From contig CAMWUS010000043.1 of assembly GCA_947177495.1 (NCBI GenBank), forward strand, positions 1 to 9,130: a stretch of DNA of 9,130 bases, written 5' to 3'. Origin of the DNA: an uncultured Clostridia bacterium (lineage in GTDB: Bacteria > Bacillota > Clostridia > Christensenellales > Borkfalkiaceae). Below are positions 5,564 to 9,130 of the stretch, in pieces; the first letter of the stretch is position 1; each line of letters opens with the position of its first letter. Position numbers and translations under genes: made by a program. The notes beneath the pieces were generated by a model. It was not told where the DNA came from and did no database searches. It saw nothing but the letters and a program-made list of their open reading frames with translations.

Positions 5564-5592
5564 TTTATATTTTTGCGGAAATATGGTAAAAT
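5564..5592 (+). promoter_or_regulatory. mnmA promoter with extended -10
   Basis: TTTATA (5564-5569, 4/6) and TAAAAT (5587-5592, 5/6) are 17 bp apart. A TGG directly before the -10 box matches the extended -10 (TGn) element. This gives a leader of about 24 nt. Confidence 0.55.
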
Positions 5593-5622
5593 GTAAGAAA
5601 TTTTTTCAAAAGGAACGGCTCA

Positions 5623-6693
5623 ATGGGAAAGACGGTCGTAGTGGGCATGAGCGGCGGGGTAGACAGCTCCGTTGCGGCTCTGCTTCTCAAACAACAGGGC
5701 TACCGCGTGGTAGGGCTCTTTATGCGGAATTGGGAGGAGACGGACGCAAACGGCGTATGCACGGCGGAAGAAGATTTCGCCGACGTCGCGCGCGTGTGTG
5801 GTTTGCTCGACATTCCCTATTATACCGTCGATTTCGCCAAAGAATATCAAGAGCGCGTTTTCTCCTATTTTCTTGCCGAATACAAGGCGGGCAGGACGCC
5901 TAACCCCGACGTTCTCTGCAACCGCGAAATCAAGTTCGGACCCTTTAAGGCGTATGCCAAAGAGCTTGGCGCGGACATGATTGCCACGGGGCATTACTGC
6001 GGAATCTCTCACAAAAACGGCGTGCACCGCCTTTTAAAGGCGCGCGACCAGAACAAAGATCAAACCTACTTTCTCAACCAACTCACGCAGGAACAGCTCG
6101 ACGGCGTGCTGTTTCCCTTGGCGGATTTAGACAAGTCGGAAGTGCGCAAAATCGCGTTGGAGAACGGGCTTGCCACGGCGAAGAAAAAGGATTCCACGGG
6201 CATCTGTTTTATCGGGGAACGCAATTTCCGTCAGTTCCTGCAAAACTATTTTCCCGCACAGCGCGGCAAAATTTTAACGCTCGAAGGCGAAGAGGTCGGC
6301 GAGCATTTGGGGCTGATGTACTACACGCTCGGTCAGCGCAGGGGGTTGGATTTGGGCGGCAGACGCGGCGAGGACGGCAGATGGTTCGTCGTGAAAAAGG
6401 ATTTACAGCACAATATTCTCTATGTTTCGCACGGCGACGAAAGCCCGCTCTATACAACTTCCTGCAAGGTGGAGGGCATGAACTTTATTCCCTTCCCGCC
6501 CAAGGAGCAGGAGTTCGCATGCAAGGCGAAATTTCGTTACCGCCAAAGCGAACAAGGAGTACGCGTGAAGCGGACGGGGGAGACCTCTCTTTTTGTCACC
6601 TTCGACGAGCCGCAGCGCGCCGTGACGGAAGGGCAGTATTGCGTACTGTACGACGATACGCAATGCCTCGGCGGCGGCGTGATCACAACGTAA
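5623..6693 (+). CDS. mnmA: tRNA-specific 2-thiouridylase MnmA
   Basis: This cytoplasmic enzyme makes the 2-thio group on the wobble uridine (U34) of tRNA-Lys, -Glu and -Gln, using ATP and persulfide sulfur. The 356 residues match the family's normal length. Near the N-terminus is the PP-loop SGGVDSS (10-16) that binds ATP. The catalytic pair follows: Asp96 with nucleophile Cys99 in TPNPDVLCN, and the second Cys195 in STGICFIGERNFRQFL, which carries the persulfide. Also present are GHY (123-125), DQTYFL (146-151) and the C-terminal beta-barrel region with YYTLGQRRGL. AAAGGA sits about 8 bases before ATG 5623. It is a single-gene unit here, with a promoter before it and a strong terminator after it; the cysteine desulfurase gene often found next to mnmA in Bacillota is absent from this window. 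Confidence 0.97.
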   Translation: MGKTVVVGMSGGVDSSVAALLLKQQGYRVVGLFMRNWEETDANGVCTAEEDFADVARVCGLLDIPYYTVDFAKEYQERVFSYFLAEYKAGRTPNPDVLCNREIKFGPFKAYAKELGADMIATGHYCGISHKNGVHRLLKARDQNKDQTYFLNQLTQEQLDGVLFPLADLDKSEVRKIALENGLATAKKKDSTGICFIGERNFRQFLQNYFPAQRGKILTLEGEEVGEHLGLMYYTLGQRRGLDLGGRRGEDGRWFVVKKDLQHNILYVSHGDESPLYTTSCKVEGMNFIPFPPKEQEFACKAKFRYRQSEQGVRVKRTGETSLFVTFDEPQRAVTEGQYCVLYDDTQCLGGGVITT

Positions 6694-6715
6694 GTCAAAC
6701 AAAAAAAGTTAACCC

Positions 6716-6743
6716 AAGGCGCTCCTTTTCGGAGCGCCTTTTT
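6716..6743 (+). terminator. Rho-independent terminator of mnmA
   Basis: AAGGCGCTCC (6716-6725) and GGAGCGCCTT (6731-6740) form a perfect 10 bp stem around TTTTC and continue into TTT. It lies 22 nt past the mnmA stop and cleanly separates mnmA from the next promoter. Confidence 0.9.
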
Positions 6744-6753
6744 CGTAAAATAC

Positions 6754-6782
6754 TTGACAGGGGGGGGGTTATTGTTTATACT
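6754..6782 (+). promoter_or_regulatory. lipoprotein promoter with a G9 tract in its spacer
   Basis: TTGACA (6754-6759, 6/6) and TATACT (6777-6782, 5/6) are 17 bp apart. The first nine spacer bases (6760-6768) are all G. With G9 the spacing is optimal; gain or loss of one G would make it 18 or 16. Mononucleotide tracts placed this way are the known mechanism of promoter phase variation in other bacteria, such as Neisseria porA and opc; that it operates here is inference. Confidence 0.8.
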
Positions 6783-6811
6783 GTAACTATCCGTTAAAAT
6801 GAGGAGCTATT

Positions 6812-9130
6812 ATGAAGAAAAAAGGCTTAGGATTGTTGATGACTTTGGCGGGCGTTTGCGCGCTCGTGTTCGGACTGACCGCTTGCGATTTAGGCGGCGA
6901 AGGCGGGGACGTGGGAACAAATAACCCGTCCGACAAACACGACCATGTTTGGACACAAAAATATATTGACGACGGCGACAGACACTATCAGTCTTGCGAA
7001 GGGTGCAAGGAAGTAAAATATTCCGAGCACGATTATTCCAAGGGCGATTGTGTTTGCGGAAAAAACGATCCCAAGGGCGAACATAAAGATCACGAGTGGT
7101 CGAGCAAATTCGTCGAGGACGGCGACAGGCATTACGAGACCTGCAACGGCTGTGACGAGAAAAAATACAGCGAACACAAATATGACGTAAACGGCTACTG
7201 CATTTGCGGAAAGCAAAAGCCCGAAGAGTCGCACAAACATACCATGACCGAGCATAAGCGCATAGAGCCGACCTGCACGACGGTTGGCATGGTGACATAT
7301 TATACCTGCTCGGGGTGCTTTTTGTCCTTTGCGGATAAGGACGGCAACACCGAACTCTTAGATGCTACTATTCCTGCAACGGGGCATGCTATGTCGGAGC
7401 ACGCGGAGAAGCATTCCACTTGCGTAGAAGTGGGGAATAGAGCATATTATTCCTGTTCGCGTTGCAAGAAGAATTTCGAGGACAAAGACGGATATAACGA
7501 GTTGAGCGAAATTGCACTTCCTTTGGGCGAGCACAACACGACTCTCCATCTGGGAGAACCGGCGACCTGCACGGAGGGAGGCACCGCAAGCTACTATACC
7601 TGTTCGGTGTGCAAAAAAGACTATTATGACCCCGACGGCCGGAGCGAACTGACGAAGGACGAAGATTATATCGTACCTGCTTTTGGACACGATATGTATG
7701 AGTTGGACGGAAACGCCGCGTCGTGCATATCCGACGGAGCGCTTGAGCATTGGCACTGCTATAACTGCGAAAAAGACTTTGCGGACGAAGCGGGCACGGA
7801 AGAGCTTGAAACGACGGTCATTCCCGCGTTTGGGCACAAGATGACAAAGAAAGACGGGCTTGCCCCCACCTGCACGACGAGCGGTTATCCTGCGTACTAC
7901 TATTGCTCGAATTGCGGAACGAATTATAAGGACGAAGCGGGCACGGAAACACATTCCGACCCCCACAGGCTGACCTTGCCTGCAACGGGACACAGTATGA
8001 CGCTCCATGCGCAGGAGGATGCGACCTGCACGGAGGACGGCGTTCGCGCCTATTATTCCTGCTTGAATTGTGCCGACAAGTTTGCGGATGAAGACGGTGC
8101 GCAGAGACTGCGCGATAATGAATTGGTCATTCGTGCCCAGGGGCATACTTGGGATGACAATGCATGTACCGCTTGCGACTACGACGGCGGCGGAAGCAGA
8201 GGCTTGAAGTGGTTCATAGCGGCTTATGACGAAAGCTTAGGCAATCAACCCGCAACGGAATACGGCGTATCGGGAATCGGCACTTGCACGGATGACGAGA
8301 TTGTTATTCCCGCAACCTATCGGGGTCTTCCCGTAACGAAAATCCAGAATAGAGCGTTTTATCAATGTACCTCGTTCACGAGCGTTGAAATTCCCGACAG
8401 CGTGAAGAGCATCGGGAACGAGGCGTTCTATGGCTGCGATTCGCTTGAAAGCGTCGAAATTCCCGACAGTGTAACGAGTTTCGGCGAAAGCGCGTTCGGT
8501 TATAGCGACAGACTTCAAAGCGCAAAAATCGGAAGCGGTATCGATACGATTGCAAGAAGTGCGTTCAGCGGTTGTGTTTCGCTTGAAAGCGTCGAAATTC
8601 CCGACAGCGTGGAGAGCATCGGAAACTATGCGTTCAACGGGTGCACTTCGCTTGTAAGTTTGGAAATCCCGAACAGTATAACGGCGATTGGTGAGTACGC
8701 TTTCAACGGTTGTACGCTGCTCAGCGATATCGAGCTTCCTAACGGACTGACGGAGCTCGGGCAGAGGTCATTTAAAGGTTGTACTTCACTCAGTGCCGTC
8801 ACAATTCCCCAAAGCATAACGGAATTCGGATATGAAGCATTCGACGGCTGCACCTCGCTCGCAAGCGTGACCGTTGAAGACGGCGTAACGCTTATCGGCG
8901 GGGCGGCATTCAACAGGTGTACTTCGCTTGAAGAAATCGAGCTTCCCGGCAGCGTTGCAAGTATCGGTGGATATGCGTTTGGCGAATGCACTTCGCTTGC
9001 AAGCGTTACGCTTTCGGAAGGACTGTTGAGCATCGGGAATTACGCCTTCCAAAAGTGTGCTTTTACTGATTTCGTCGTTCTCATAGGAATCGCTTTCGAT
9101 GACAAGCGAAGAAAGATTGTAAACTTCAAC
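6812..9130 (+). CDS. surface lipoprotein with Cys/His-rich repeats and BspA-type LRRs, 3' end outside window
   Basis: An open frame of 773 codons that reaches the right edge without a stop. GAGGAG lies 5 bases before ATG 6812. A lipoprotein signal peptide comes first (KKK, hydrophobic core, lipobox LTAC with Cys25), then a Gly/Asp-rich linker. Residues 43-134 hold two repeats with H-x-W, DGDRHY, C-x2-C and a C-x-C end. Residues 143-445 hold six repeats of about 50 residues: a TC(T)-x2-G start, YY-x-C-x2-C, D-x-x-G, and PA-x-GH ends. A short HTW-CTAC piece links to about eleven 23-residue LRR_5 (BspA) repeats from about 497 to 749, with pattern SVEIPDSV-SIG-AF-GC. Related proteins sit on the cell surface and bind host or matrix partners; the partner here is unknown. 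The last 24 residues lose the repeat pattern. Two 29 bp stretches (8441-8469, 8579-8607) are identical, two repeats apart. Confidence 0.9.
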   Translation, partial: MKKKGLGLLMTLAGVCALVFGLTACDLGGEGGDVGTNNPSDKHDHVWTQKYIDDGDRHYQSCEGCKEVKYSEHDYSKGDCVCGKNDPKGEHKDHEWSSKFVEDGDRHYETCNGCDEKKYSEHKYDVNGYCICGKQKPEESHKHTMTEHKRIEPTCTTVGMVTYYTCSGCFLSFADKDGNTELLDATIPATGHAMSEHAEKHSTCVEVGNRAYYSCSRCKKNFEDKDGYNELSEIALPLGEHNTTLHLGEPATCTEGGTASYYTCSVCKKDYYDPDGRSELTKDEDYIVPAFGHDMYELDGNAASCISDGALEHWHCYNCEKDFADEAGTEELETTVIPAFGHKMTKKDGLAPTCTTSGYPAYYYCSNCGTNYKDEAGTETHSDPHRLTLPATGHSMTLHAQEDATCTEDGVRAYYSCLNCADKFADEDGAQRLRDNELVIRAQGHTWDDNACTACDYDGGGSRGLKWFIAAYDESLGNQPATEYGVSGIGTCTDDEIVIPATYRGLPVTKIQNRAFYQCTSFTSVEIPDSVKSIGNEAFYGCDSLESVEIPDSVTSFGESAFGYSDRLQSAKIGSGIDTIARSAFSGCVSLESVEIPDSVESIGNYAFNGCTSLVSLEIPNSITAIGEYAFNGCTLLSDIELPNGLTELGQRSFKGCTSLSAVTIPQSITEFGYEAFDGCTSLASVTVEDGVTLIGGAAFNRCTSLEEIELPGSVASIGGYAFGECTSLASVTLSEGLLSIGNYAFQKCAFTDFVVLIGIAFDDKRRKIVNFN

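Noticed and set aside
5333..6693. Functional link between mnmA and the adjacent tRNA-Arg
   Set aside because: MnmA thiolates Lys, Glu and Gln tRNAs, not tRNA-Arg(CCG), whose wobble base is C. The two are divergent and have separate promoters.
7358..8146. Long antisense reading frame of about 262 codons on the minus strand
   Set aside because: It is the shadow of the Cys/His repeat region of the lipoprotein gene, with no ribosome site or recognisable protein features.
8290..9058. CRISPR-like regular repeats
   Set aside because: The period is 69 bp, in frame, and encodes 23-residue LRR_5 units; there are no conserved short repeats with unique spacers.

Overview
The window looks like chromosomal DNA from a gut-type, low-to-mid GC Clostridia (Bacillota). 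The support is AGGAGG-type ribosome binding sites, sigma-A promoters with 17 bp spacers, hairpin/U-tract terminators, a lantibiotic-immunity-like ABC operon, and a lipoprotein with BspA-type leucine-rich repeats. The lineage is inferred from gene style only; no marker gene fixes it.

Layout. (1) 1-491: 3' half of a PfkB-family sugar kinase, probably 2-keto-3-deoxygluconate kinase. (2) 492-636: GC-rich intergenic block with inverted repeats. (3) 637-3131: a three-gene exporter operon, permease / ATPase / permease, whose two permeases are paralogous. (4) 3284-3856: a permuted papain-fold (YiiX/C92-like) hydrolase with its own promoter and terminator. (5) 3921-5132, minus strand: an AT-rich one-gene unit. 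It has a promoter, a leader of about 140 nt that folds into a closed multi-branched structure starting at the predicted transcription start, an HNH-nuclease gene with an unrecognised C-terminal region, and a terminator. (6) 5177-5504, minus strand: tRNA-Arg(CCG) with a strong promoter, an internally deleted relic of a second copy, a perfect 20 bp palindromic terminator and an imperfect inverted repeat. (7) 5623-6693: mnmA (tRNA 2-thiouridylase), with promoter and terminator. (8) 6754-9130: a large lipoprotein gene that runs off the window. Its promoter has a consensus -35 box, a near-consensus -10 box, and a run of nine G inside the spacer.

How the parts relate. The exporter genes clearly act together. 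The hydrolase, the HNH unit, the tRNA, mnmA and the lipoprotein are separate transcription units, each with its own signals. The two places most worth following up are the structured leader plus HNH gene (a possible RNA-associated nuclease or mobile unit next to a tRNA locus) and the G9-spacer promoter of the surface lipoprotein (a possible phase-variation switch).
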